From UMGS1502 sp045545435 (GTDB lineage: Bacteria; Actinomycetota; Coriobacteriia; Coriobacteriales; Eggerthellaceae): DNA of 10,338 nucleotides. The position numbers were made by a program, and so were the translations under genes. The stretch is from NCBI GenBank assembly GCA_045545435.1, contig JAZQAV010000022.1:1-10338 (forward strand). Reading direction: 5' to 3'. The notes beneath the pieces were generated by a model. The model did not search any database, was not told the DNA's origin, and saw only the letters and a list, made by a program, of their open reading frames with translations. Positions 5,418-10,338 of the stretch are shown here, piece by piece (position 1 is the first letter of the stretch; each line of letters begins with the position of its first letter).

Positions 5418-6161
5418 ATGAAACTAACTGTATTGGGCAGCAGCAGCCACGGCAACGGGTATGTGCTGCATAACGCCACCGAAGCACTAATCATTGAGTG
5501 TGGGAAACATTACGGCATGGCCATGAAAGCAATCGCCCACGACCGACGCAAGGTCGTGGGCTGTATTGTAACACACGAACACGGCGACCATAGCCGGTAT
5601 GTAAACGAGTACCTGGATGCAGTAATACCAGTAGCCATGACCGAGGGAACCGCAGACGCATTGAAAACATCGGGCAAACTAAAATCGCCGTTTACGCCGG
5701 TGATTTGCCGACACCGCGAAACAATGTATTGCGGCAATTTTGAGATAACACCATTCAATGTACACCACGATGCCGCAGAGCCGGTGGGATATCACATTTG
5801 GCACCCCGATTGTGGCGCGGTGATTTTCATCACGGACACTGATATTGTGGCAGATGCCTTTGAGCCGCCAGCCCACGTGTTGATAGAATGCAACTACGAC
5901 CTCGACAGCTTGGCAGCTAATACCAAGTTGCCCCAGGAAACCAAGGAACGCATCATTAACAGCCACATGAGCTACCACCACTGCATTAGCACGCTGCAAA
6001 GTATGGATTTGAACCGATGCCGCCAAGTGGTATTGATACACCTCAGCGACGACAACAGCCACGAAAAAGAATATGTGGACGGTGTAAAAGCCGCAATCGG
6101 CAAACCCGTGTTCGCCGCCATTGACGACATGGAACTTGATTTTAGCAACCAACCATTCTAA
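5418..6161 (+). CDS. Metallo-beta-lactamase-fold nuclease, YycJ-like, 247 aa
   Basis: Metal-dependent hydrolase of the MBL superfamily, closest in pattern to the YycJ/WalJ group. Motifs in order: LGSSSHGNGY (6-15), the metal site THEHGDH (H53, H55, D57, H58), a VHHDAAEP segment (H116/H117), the bridging aspartate region FITDTD (D140, D142), ECNYD (157-161), NSHMS (H183) and LIHLSDDN (H208). All expected metal ligands are visible. MBL proteins of this type often sit beside RecT in phages and are thought to replace lambda exonuclease as the 5'-3' resecting partner; that role is inferred from position. It starts 12 nt after the annealing gene. A perfect 10-bp inverted repeat lies in its coding sequence at 5535-5561. 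Confidence 0.85.
   Translation: MKLTVLGSSSHGNGYVLHNATEALIIECGKHYGMAMKAIAHDRRKVVGCIVTHEHGDHSRYVNEYLDAVIPVAMTEGTADALKTSGKLKSPFTPVICRHRETMYCGNFEITPFNVHHDAAEPVGYHIWHPDCGAVIFITDTDIVADAFEPPAHVLIECNYDLDSLAANTKLPQETKERIINSHMSYHHCISTLQSMDLNRCRQVVLIHLSDDNSHEKEYVDGVKAAIGKPVFAAIDDMELDFSNQPF
5535..5561. repeat. Perfect 10-bp inverted repeat in the MBL gene
   Basis: GCCCACGACC at 5535-5544 and GGTCGTGGGC at 5552-5561 are separated by a 7-nt loop. It falls in the segment encoding IAHDRRKVVGC just before the metal site. A GC-rich stem this long inside a gene is unusual. It could be an RNA control element or a single-strand initiation or protein-binding site, or be accidental. Confidence 0.75.
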
Positions 6162-6166
6162 CGATT

Positions 6167-7057
6167 ATGGCAAGAAAGAACGCATACTATTTTTCGCACG
6201 ATTGCAACGCACGTCTCGATGAAAAAATACTTGCCGTGCGGATGAAGCACGGCGTTGAGGGGTACGGCGTTTATTTCATGTTGATAGAACGATTGGCGGA
6301 AGCTGACGGACACACCAGCACGCGCGACTACAACGCAATAGCATTCGATTTTCGATGCAGCGCGGAACTGGTCAAGGCTATAGTGGAAAATTTCAACCTG
6401 TTTCAGTACACAGATGATGGGGCACAATTCTATTCCGAGAGTTTGAACAAACGAATGGCAGAGGTCGACGAGCTGCGAGAGAAGCGTCGCGCAGCCGGTA
6501 GAAAAGGTGGCATTAGCAAGGCTGAAAGATGGCAAAAGTGTAGCAATGCTACAAATAACGATAGCAAATGCCAAGATTTGCCACCCGAAAATGTGCCAAA
6601 GGAAAGGAAAGGAAAGGAAATAAAAGAAGAAACTACCGTTTCTTCCATTTCTTCCCCCATCGGTGAAGAAATGTCGGACGGCAAGCCGCCCGACACTGCA
6701 TCTTCGCCTCAAGAAAGAATTGATTACGAAAAATTGATTGAGTATTGGAACGAAAAAACAGGCGGCAAGTGGGGGCGGCTGGTGAGTATTGACAACAACC
6801 GGCGCAAAATGGTAAAGGCTCGAATTTCCGAGCATGGGAAAACAGCATTAGTTACCGCTATAGACAAGGCCGCTGCAAGCGACTTTTTAGCTGGTGCCGT
6901 ATGGTTTAACTTTGACTGGCTCATTAGGCCAAACAATTTCGACAAAATCATTTCCGGCAATTACGACAACAAAGACACGCCACATGGAACAAGACCCGAC
7001 AATAACCACCGCCAAGAGGTTACAAAGCCCACCGGCGACTACAACGCAGACTTTTGA
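6167..7057 (+). CDS. DUF4373 / DnaD-like phage replication protein, 296 aa
   Basis: Residues 1-100 match the Lin1244/Lin1753-like (DUF4373) domain of phage replisome organisers: ARKNAYYFSHD, the ILAVRMKHGVEGYGVYFMLIERL helix region, and SESLNKRM. A basic hinge, EKRRAAGRKGG, and a low-complexity linker (about 125-185) follow. A second helical domain (187-255; YEKLIEYWNEKTGG to WFNFDWLIRPNNFDKI) resembles the DnaD C-terminal replisome-organiser region. It probably binds the origin and recruits the helicase loader encoded next. It starts 5 nt after the MBL gene. The 3' end overlaps the loader gene by 74 nt. A (GGAAA)4 tract lies in the linker. Confidence 0.8.
   Translation: MARKNAYYFSHDCNARLDEKILAVRMKHGVEGYGVYFMLIERLAEADGHTSTRDYNAIAFDFRCSAELVKAIVENFNLFQYTDDGAQFYSESLNKRMAEVDELREKRRAAGRKGGISKAERWQKCSNATNNDSKCQDLPPENVPKERKGKEIKEETTVSSISSPIGEEMSDGKPPDTASSPQERIDYEKLIEYWNEKTGGKWGRLVSIDNNRRKMVKARISEHGKTALVTAIDKAAASDFLAGAVWFNFDWLIRPNNFDKIISGNYDNKDTPHGTRPDNNHRQEVTKPTGDYNADF
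6601..6620 (+). repeat. Tandem repeat (GGAAA)4
   Basis: Four exact GGAAA units in the linker of the DUF4373 gene. The unit is not a multiple of three, so gain or loss of one unit would shift the frame and remove the C-terminal domain. Confidence 0.9.
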
Positions 7058-7922
7058 CAAAGGCCGGATAACCGCCATATTTGCCAAATCGTTTGACGAA
7101 TGGACGGAAGACGAAGCCGCCTACATAAAAGCCTACGAGGAAGAGGAAAGCCGCAAGGAAGAGGAACGCAAGCGAAAGGAAGCCGAGCGCAAAGCCAAAT
7201 CCGAGAGGAAAAGCCGCGAATATTGGGCGAGAATCCGAGCCGAGGAAGAGGCAAACGCGCAAGCGGCGCAGGGCGGCACAATGGAATGGTTCATCAGCCA
7301 GGCAATGCAGAAGCAAGCCGCAAGGCCACAGCCGAGAATCACCAACCATGCCGACAAAACGCCGCAATATTTGGCAATGGCCTACAAAATGGAAGTGGAA
7401 CGCTGGGGCGGAACATTGCAGCTCGACGAATACACGCAACGCGCCATTTCCGATGTGAGCCGCTGGGCGGTGCAGCACCGAAAGCCTGGTTTGCTTTTGC
7501 GCGGTTACGTTGGAGTTGGCAAAACAACCATGCTTTTTGCACTGGCACGGGTGTTTGAGGTAGTAGAACGGCAGACGATACGCATTGTCGATGCCCGAAA
7601 GATTACCACACTTGCAAAGGACAGCCGCACGATATTTGAAGAGCTGGCCATAAAACCGATGCTGGGCATTGACGATTTGGGAACGGAGCCGTTGACCGTA
7701 AAGAGTTACGGCAATGATCTAACGCCCGTGGTTGAATTGCTGACAGAACGCTACAACAAACGCCTCTTCACCGTGATAACCACCAACCTTGCAAAAAAGA
7801 TTGTTGACGGCAGAGAGGTTGACGAACTACAAGAGATATACGGAGATAGATTGTTTGACAGGTTCCGGGAAATGTTCAACACCATCTCCTATGATGCAAA
7901 CCAAAAAAGCTATAGACAATGA
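6984..7922 (+). CDS. DnaC/IstB-like helicase-loader ATPase, 312 aa
   Basis: AAA+ ATPase of the DnaC type, which loads the replicative helicase onto DNA. The P-loop GYVGVGKTT is at residues 174-182, Walker B LGIDDLG has its aspartates at 230-231, a VITTN sensor follows, and DRLFDRFREMFNTI near the end carries the arginine-finger-like region. The first 60 residues contain an acidic helix (FDEWTEDEAAYIKAYEEE), followed by a Glu/Lys/Arg-rich coiled coil (about 48-85), a probable partner-binding arm. ATG 6984 gives a 74-nt overlap with the DUF4373 gene; an open frame extends further upstream, but its codons there are an out-of-frame shadow. No DnaB-type helicase is in the window, so it probably loads the host or an off-window helicase. 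Confidence 0.85.
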   Translation: MEQDPTITTAKRLQSPPATTTQTFDKGRITAIFAKSFDEWTEDEAAYIKAYEEEESRKEEERKRKEAERKAKSERKSREYWARIRAEEEANAQAAQGGTMEWFISQAMQKQAARPQPRITNHADKTPQYLAMAYKMEVERWGGTLQLDEYTQRAISDVSRWAVQHRKPGLLLRGYVGVGKTTMLFALARVFEVVERQTIRIVDARKITTLAKDSRTIFEELAIKPMLGIDDLGTEPLTVKSYGNDLTPVVELLTERYNKRLFTVITTNLAKKIVDGREVDELQEIYGDRLFDRFREMFNTISYDANQKSYRQ

Positions 7923-8500
7923 AAATATACATCAGCGGCAAGATTAGCGGATTGCCACGCGAGATTGCTATTAATGCTTTCGCCGAGGCACAAGCGGCAT
8001 TGGAAGCCCAGGGGTATGAGGTAGCCAACCCATTCAACAACGGTTTGCCCTACGACGCAGAAAACGCAGCGCACATGACCGTAGACATTCTTATGTTGCT
8101 TGGTTGTGATGCCATATATATGCTTAATGGTTATACCACCAGTACCGGCGCACTGACGGAACTCCGAGTTGCAGAGGCAACCGGCAAGGTGATACTTTAC
8201 CAGGACACCGAAGACAAAAGGCATGTTGTTGAGATTGCTACAGCAGTATATGATGTTTGCGGCGTACCCCCCGACGAATTGACGAAAGAGTGCCGACGGA
8301 CAATGAATGTTTACGCCCGTATGCTATTTGCCAAGCTGATGCGAGAACGCGGCGCAGACATTGACACCATAAAGAACTACCTCAATAAAACGTATGGATC
8401 CATCCTACACTATTTGCGGACATTCAACAACGAACTACAAACAAACAAACAGTTCAAAGAACTATACGAGAAAATTAACGAAATGATTAATAATCAATAA
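7919..8500 (+). CDS. DUF4406 domain fused to a DnaA domain IV-like tail, 193 aa
   Basis: The N-terminal half (1-95) is DUF4406, related to nucleoside 2-deoxyribosyltransferases: YISGKISGLP, VANPFNNG, then a hydrophobic LMLLGCDAIYML and STGALTELRVAEATGK. The C-terminal half (about 104-190) resembles the DNA-binding domain IV of DnaA: VVEIATAVYDVCGVPPDEL, ARMLFAKLMRERG, DIDTIKNYLN, GSILHYLRTFNNELQTNKQF. The RDHTTV core of DnaA is changed (KTYGSILHY), so DnaA-box specificity is doubtful. Its ATG overlaps the loader stop (ATGA). Lying between helicase loader and SSB, it may link nucleotide sensing or metabolism to initiation, but this is inference. DUF4406 biochemical activity is not settled. Confidence 0.7.
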   Translation: MKIYISGKISGLPREIAINAFAEAQAALEAQGYEVANPFNNGLPYDAENAAHMTVDILMLLGCDAIYMLNGYTTSTGALTELRVAEATGKVILYQDTEDKRHVVEIATAVYDVCGVPPDELTKECRRTMNVYARMLFAKLMRERGADIDTIKNYLNKTYGSILHYLRTFNNELQTNKQFKELYEKINEMINNQ

Positions 8501-8512
8501 CGTCTTAAAGTA

Positions 8513-8965
8513 ATGCAGAAAACAATGATTATTGGCAACCTGGGCAAGGATGCTGAGCTAAAAGAAGTGAATGGTCGGCAGTTTATTTCATTCACGCTTG
8601 CAGAGAGCGACAAACGCAAAAAGGCCGACGGAAATGTCGTTGAAAGCACAACGTGGTATGAATGCACGATGAACAACGGCAATGTATTACCATACTTGAA
8701 GAAAGGCGCACAAGTTATGGTTATCGGCCGCAGTTACGCAACGGGCTATATTAACAAGCAGACCAAAGAAGCCGCCGTTTCCATGAAATGTGCCGTTCAA
8801 GAATTGCATTTGCTGGGCAGTTCCAGCAACGGGAATGGGCAGCAGACGCAGCAAACGGCAGCACAGCAGCCACAAGCACAGTTCCCGAACGCGCAACAAG
8901 CGGTACAGCAACATCAACAATCAACCATGCAGATGCCGCCCGACGGCGACGATTTGCCATTTTAA
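8513..8965 (+). CDS. ssb: Single-stranded DNA-binding protein, 150 aa
   Basis: Classic SSB. The OB fold spans residues 1-105: MQKTMIIGNLGKDAELK, RQFISFTLAESDK, TTWYECTMNNGN, LPYLKKGAQVMVIGR. A Gln/Ala/Ser-rich flexible tail (110-140) and the acidic tip DGDDLPF at 144-150 follow; the tip is the docking site for repair and replication partners. Length is normal for a phage SSB. It protects single strands made by the MBL-fold nuclease and helicase and is the usual partner of RecT-type annealing proteins. It starts 12 nt after the DUF4406 fusion gene. Confidence 0.95.
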   Translation: MQKTMIIGNLGKDAELKEVNGRQFISFTLAESDKRKKADGNVVESTTWYECTMNNGNVLPYLKKGAQVMVIGRSYATGYINKQTKEAAVSMKCAVQELHLLGSSSNGNGQQTQQTAAQQPQAQFPNAQQAVQQHQQSTMQMPPDGDDLPF

Positions 8966-8974
8966 CCCGATGCC

Positions 8975-9529
8975 ATGAAAGCAGTTGTAACATTAACAAA
9001 GAAATTCTTTGATGCCCACCCCACACTTGCAGGGCAACCCACGGGGTTTGCAAACATGGTAAGAAGTGGAAAAAAGATACACACATGCCGCCAAAACTTT
9101 TTGTACTGGTCAGCCAAGATAGAAACATTGAAAGCGGCCAACGGTGTATTATGTATCCGAGAATGGAGCGGCAGACCATACAGAAGCCCCCAGGACACTA
9201 TTATTGAAATACCAGCAAGCGTTGTGGGAGTAGAAAGGCTTGTGTTGACAAAAGGAAAACACCATGTGGAACCATACCGGCACACAATCACCTACCACCG
9301 TGCAACGGTAGAGGGCAAGGAAGTGGACATTGCGGAGCTGGCACGAAACGACGGGTTCGACAACGCCATCGACTATACAGACTTTTTCAAGCCACTGTTT
9401 GATGAAGCAGAGGGCGGCAGCATCGAAATGGCAATACTTCATTTTACGAGTTTTCGATATGGCAGCAAAAACCAAGACCAAAACGACACAAGAAAAACAG
9501 AAAGAAAAAACCAAAACGGTTTATTGTAG
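8975..9529 (+). CDS. ASCH/PUA-like protein, 184 aa
   Basis: Residues about 30-75 carry GKKIHTCRQN, then a helix with YWSAKIETLKAANG, then VLCIREWSGRPYRSPQ. This 'K-IHT-R ... W-G-PYRS-Q' pattern resembles small phage proteins of the ASCH (PUA-like, RNA- or nucleotide-binding) type; I give it as a fold-level guess. The middle (SVVGVERLVLTKG, ITYHRATVEGKEVDIAELARNDGFDNAIDYTDFF) matches the rest of that domain. The last 25 residues (from GSKNQDQND) are low-complexity and lie in the overlap with the next gene, which extends 71 nt back. It starts 9 nt after ssb. Confidence 0.6.
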   Translation: MKAVVTLTKKFFDAHPTLAGQPTGFANMVRSGKKIHTCRQNFLYWSAKIETLKAANGVLCIREWSGRPYRSPQDTIIEIPASVVGVERLVLTKGKHHVEPYRHTITYHRATVEGKEVDIAELARNDGFDNAIDYTDFFKPLFDEAEGGSIEMAILHFTSFRYGSKNQDQNDTRKTERKNQNGLL

Positions 9530-9728
9530 CGATTGTGCCAACTTCATACGCGATACAGAGGGGTTCAGCCGCCGGATCGATACGGGCGAATATTTCATGG
9601 GTATATGTAAGTTGGGATTGACACCCGACAGCCCAAAGAAACAATTTGCAGACAAACCACGAATTTGCAGCAAATTTATAATTCAATTATTAACACAAAA
9701 CACACTGAAAAATGAACGAGTTAATTAA
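9459..9728 (+). CDS. Small four-cysteine (zinc-ribbon-like) protein, 89 aa
   Basis: After a Lys/Thr-rich N-terminus (AAKTKTKTTQEKQKEK) come CSDCANF (C23, C26), GICKLG (C50) and RICSKF (C70). This CxxC...C...C spacing resembles small zinc-binding proteins of phages and conjugative elements. The start at ATG 9459 lies within the previous gene (71-nt overlap); the frame is open further upstream, but those codons look like a shadow. The 3' end overlaps the lectin-like gene by 17 nt. Function is unknown; a zinc-stabilised nucleic-acid contact is plausible. Confidence 0.65.
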   Translation: MAAKTKTKTTQEKQKEKTKTVYCSDCANFIRDTEGFSRRIDTGEYFMGICKLGLTPDSPKKQFADKPRICSKFIIQLLTQNTLKNERVN

Positions 9729-10311
9729 AGAACGCAACGAGATTGCAAAACAGCTGTTATTGAATGGTGGTGATGTTCGGGAATGCGTAAGAACCGCAAA
9801 CCGACTAATGAAAGACATGCACGGGGATGGGTGGGATGGCACCAAAGAAACAACCCAACAAGCCATCACCACCGACACCAGTTTTGGCTACAACATTTCC
9901 ATTGTTAAGAACGCCAAAAGCGAAAAGTGGGTACGGGTGCAAACATTGGGCGAAGACTTTGTTATTGCGCCCGAAGACCTTGACGGCGGAAAAGACCATT
10001 TCAGCTACGACAGCGCGAAAGAGAAGTTGGCCAAGATTGGGTTGGACACATTTAACCGCAAACAAGGTTTCATTATAGCGACCTTGATTGAAGAGATTAA
10101 CGCCAAACTCGTTGAAGCCGGTGGAAACGAGTTTGCGAAAGATGTGTATATTAGCAGCGAGTTATGGAAGCCGGTCGGTTCTTCCGCTGACTCCGGCGGC
10201 CCCGGCACGTGGTTCTTCAGCGGTGCCCTCGGCTGTTTCCGCGGCAACTACCGTTGCGTCGGTTACTTCCGATGCCGTCCCGTCCTCGCTTTCGCCGCTT
10301 TCAAACATTAA
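9712..10311 (+). CDS. C-type-lectin-fold protein, candidate DGR variable target, 199 aa
   Basis: Residues 1-95 are a helical N-terminal region (NELIKERNEIAKQLLLNGG, ANRLMKDMHGDGWDG) and a linker. From about residue 96 the protein follows the lectin-like/formylglycine-type pattern of Bacteroidota DGR targets: FSYDSAKEKLAKIGLD, FIIATLIEEINAKLVEAGG, VYISSE, TWFF, a glycine, and the terminal RCRPVLAF. Residues 154-197 are encoded by a stretch almost free of adenine (8 of 132 bases), with 30 of 44 codons ending in C, while the rest of the gene is A-rich. This is how a variable repeat looks after reverse-transcriptase-driven adenine mutagenesis of AAC-rich codons. Such proteins display varied binding surfaces, often on phage receptor-binding parts. 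The gene follows the replication genes, an odd place for a tail protein. It stops at TAA 10309. Confidence 0.8.
   Translation: MNELIKERNEIAKQLLLNGGDVRECVRTANRLMKDMHGDGWDGTKETTQQAITTDTSFGYNISIVKNAKSEKWVRVQTLGEDFVIAPEDLDGGKDHFSYDSAKEKLAKIGLDTFNRKQGFIIATLIEEINAKLVEAGGNEFAKDVYISSELWKPVGSSADSGGPGTWFFSGALGCFRGNYRCVGYFRCRPVLAFAAFKH
10171..10302 (+). other. Probable DGR variable repeat (VR)
   Basis: G+C is about two thirds here, against roughly half in the surroundings, and A is 6 percent. All remaining A are at 10190, 10207, 10219, 10246, 10247, 10250, 10265 and 10272. The stretch ends with codons for CRPVLAF, the usual conserved end of Bacteroidota VRs, and is followed by a GC hairpin (34-57 when joined through the end repeat). 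Exact borders cannot be set without the template repeat, which is not in the window. Confidence 0.75.
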
Positions 10312-10338
10312 ATTCTTAACCATTCCCCAGCCGCTTTA
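10293..10338. repeat. Direct terminal repeat, right copy (46 bp)
   Basis: Identical to bases 1-46. It starts in the last base of a Phe codon of the lectin-like gene and ends in the loop of the hairpin, which is complete only in the left copy. Joining the ends gives a circle of about 10292 bp with an intact hairpin and a normal gene order. Confidence 0.95.

Noticed and set aside
6894..6983. Upstream extension of the DnaC-like gene to the ATG at 6894
   Set aside because: Those 30 codons lie wholly inside the conserved C-terminal domain of the DUF4373 gene and read as a shadow. ATG 6984 gives a sensible start.
9330..9458. Upstream extension of the four-cysteine gene
   Set aside because: The codons overlap the well-formed ASCH-like gene and show no protein-like pattern. 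ATG 9459 precedes the Lys-rich N-terminus.
10171..10338. A second open + frame through the lectin-gene 3' end (Ala/Ser/Pro-rich), suggesting a frameshift
   Set aside because: Adenine depletion removes stop codons (all contain A) from every frame. The annotated frame keeps the TWFF and RPVLAF lectin motifs and ends in a normal stop, so no frameshift is needed.
1..10338. CRISPR array, tRNA, insertion sequence or integrase
   Set aside because: No regularly spaced repeats, no tRNA cloverleaf, and no transposase or integrase motifs were seen anywhere.

Overview
This window reads as a single-strand early or replication module of a phage or phage-like mobile replicon from Bacteroidota. Fifteen genes are called, all on the + strand, most packed with short overlaps. 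Evidence for the host group is indirect: translation starts mostly lack Shine-Dalgarno sites and sit behind A-rich stretches, there is a TAnnTTTG-type -7 promoter box, and several families are typical of Bacteroidales phages (DUF4373 replication protein, DUF3853-like HTH, LuxR-type HTH joined to a hydrophobic segment, DUF4406). There is no structural, lysis, integrase or reverse transcriptase gene.

Layout. Positions 1-77 hold the last codons of a gene that entered from the left and a strong GC hairpin. Then come two small genes (78-714), the second a possible DNA-binding regulator. Positions 715-1338 have no credible gene but are dense in RNA helices, several capped by GNRA tetraloops, and end in an intrinsic-terminator-like hairpin; this is probably a large structured RNA followed by a structured leader. 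Next are a LuxR-type regulator, an unknown small protein and an HTH protein (1339-2302). Positions 2306-6161 form a recombination cassette: SMC/Rad50-like ATPase, small coupled protein, RecT-like annealing protein and metallo-beta-lactamase-fold nuclease. Positions 6167-8965 form a replication cassette: DUF4373/DnaD-like initiator, DnaC-like helicase loader, a DUF4406 protein fused to a DnaA domain IV-like tail, and SSB. An ASCH-like protein, a four-cysteine protein and a C-type-lectin-like protein close the window.

The most striking feature is the 3' end of the last gene. From about 10171 to 10302 adenine falls to 8 of 132 bases, 30 of 44 codons end in C, and the protein reads as the C-terminal part of a C-type-lectin fold ending in RPVLAF. 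That is the expected look of the variable repeat of a diversity-generating retroelement (DGR) target after adenine mutagenesis. Neither reverse transcriptase nor template repeat is in the window.

The last 46 bases (10293-10338) are identical to the first 46 and carry the 3' end of this variable gene plus half of the downstream hairpin. Either the sequence closes into a circle of about 10292 bp, or it is a piece of a larger genome lying between two DGR target genes with identical 3' ends. The window alone cannot decide.
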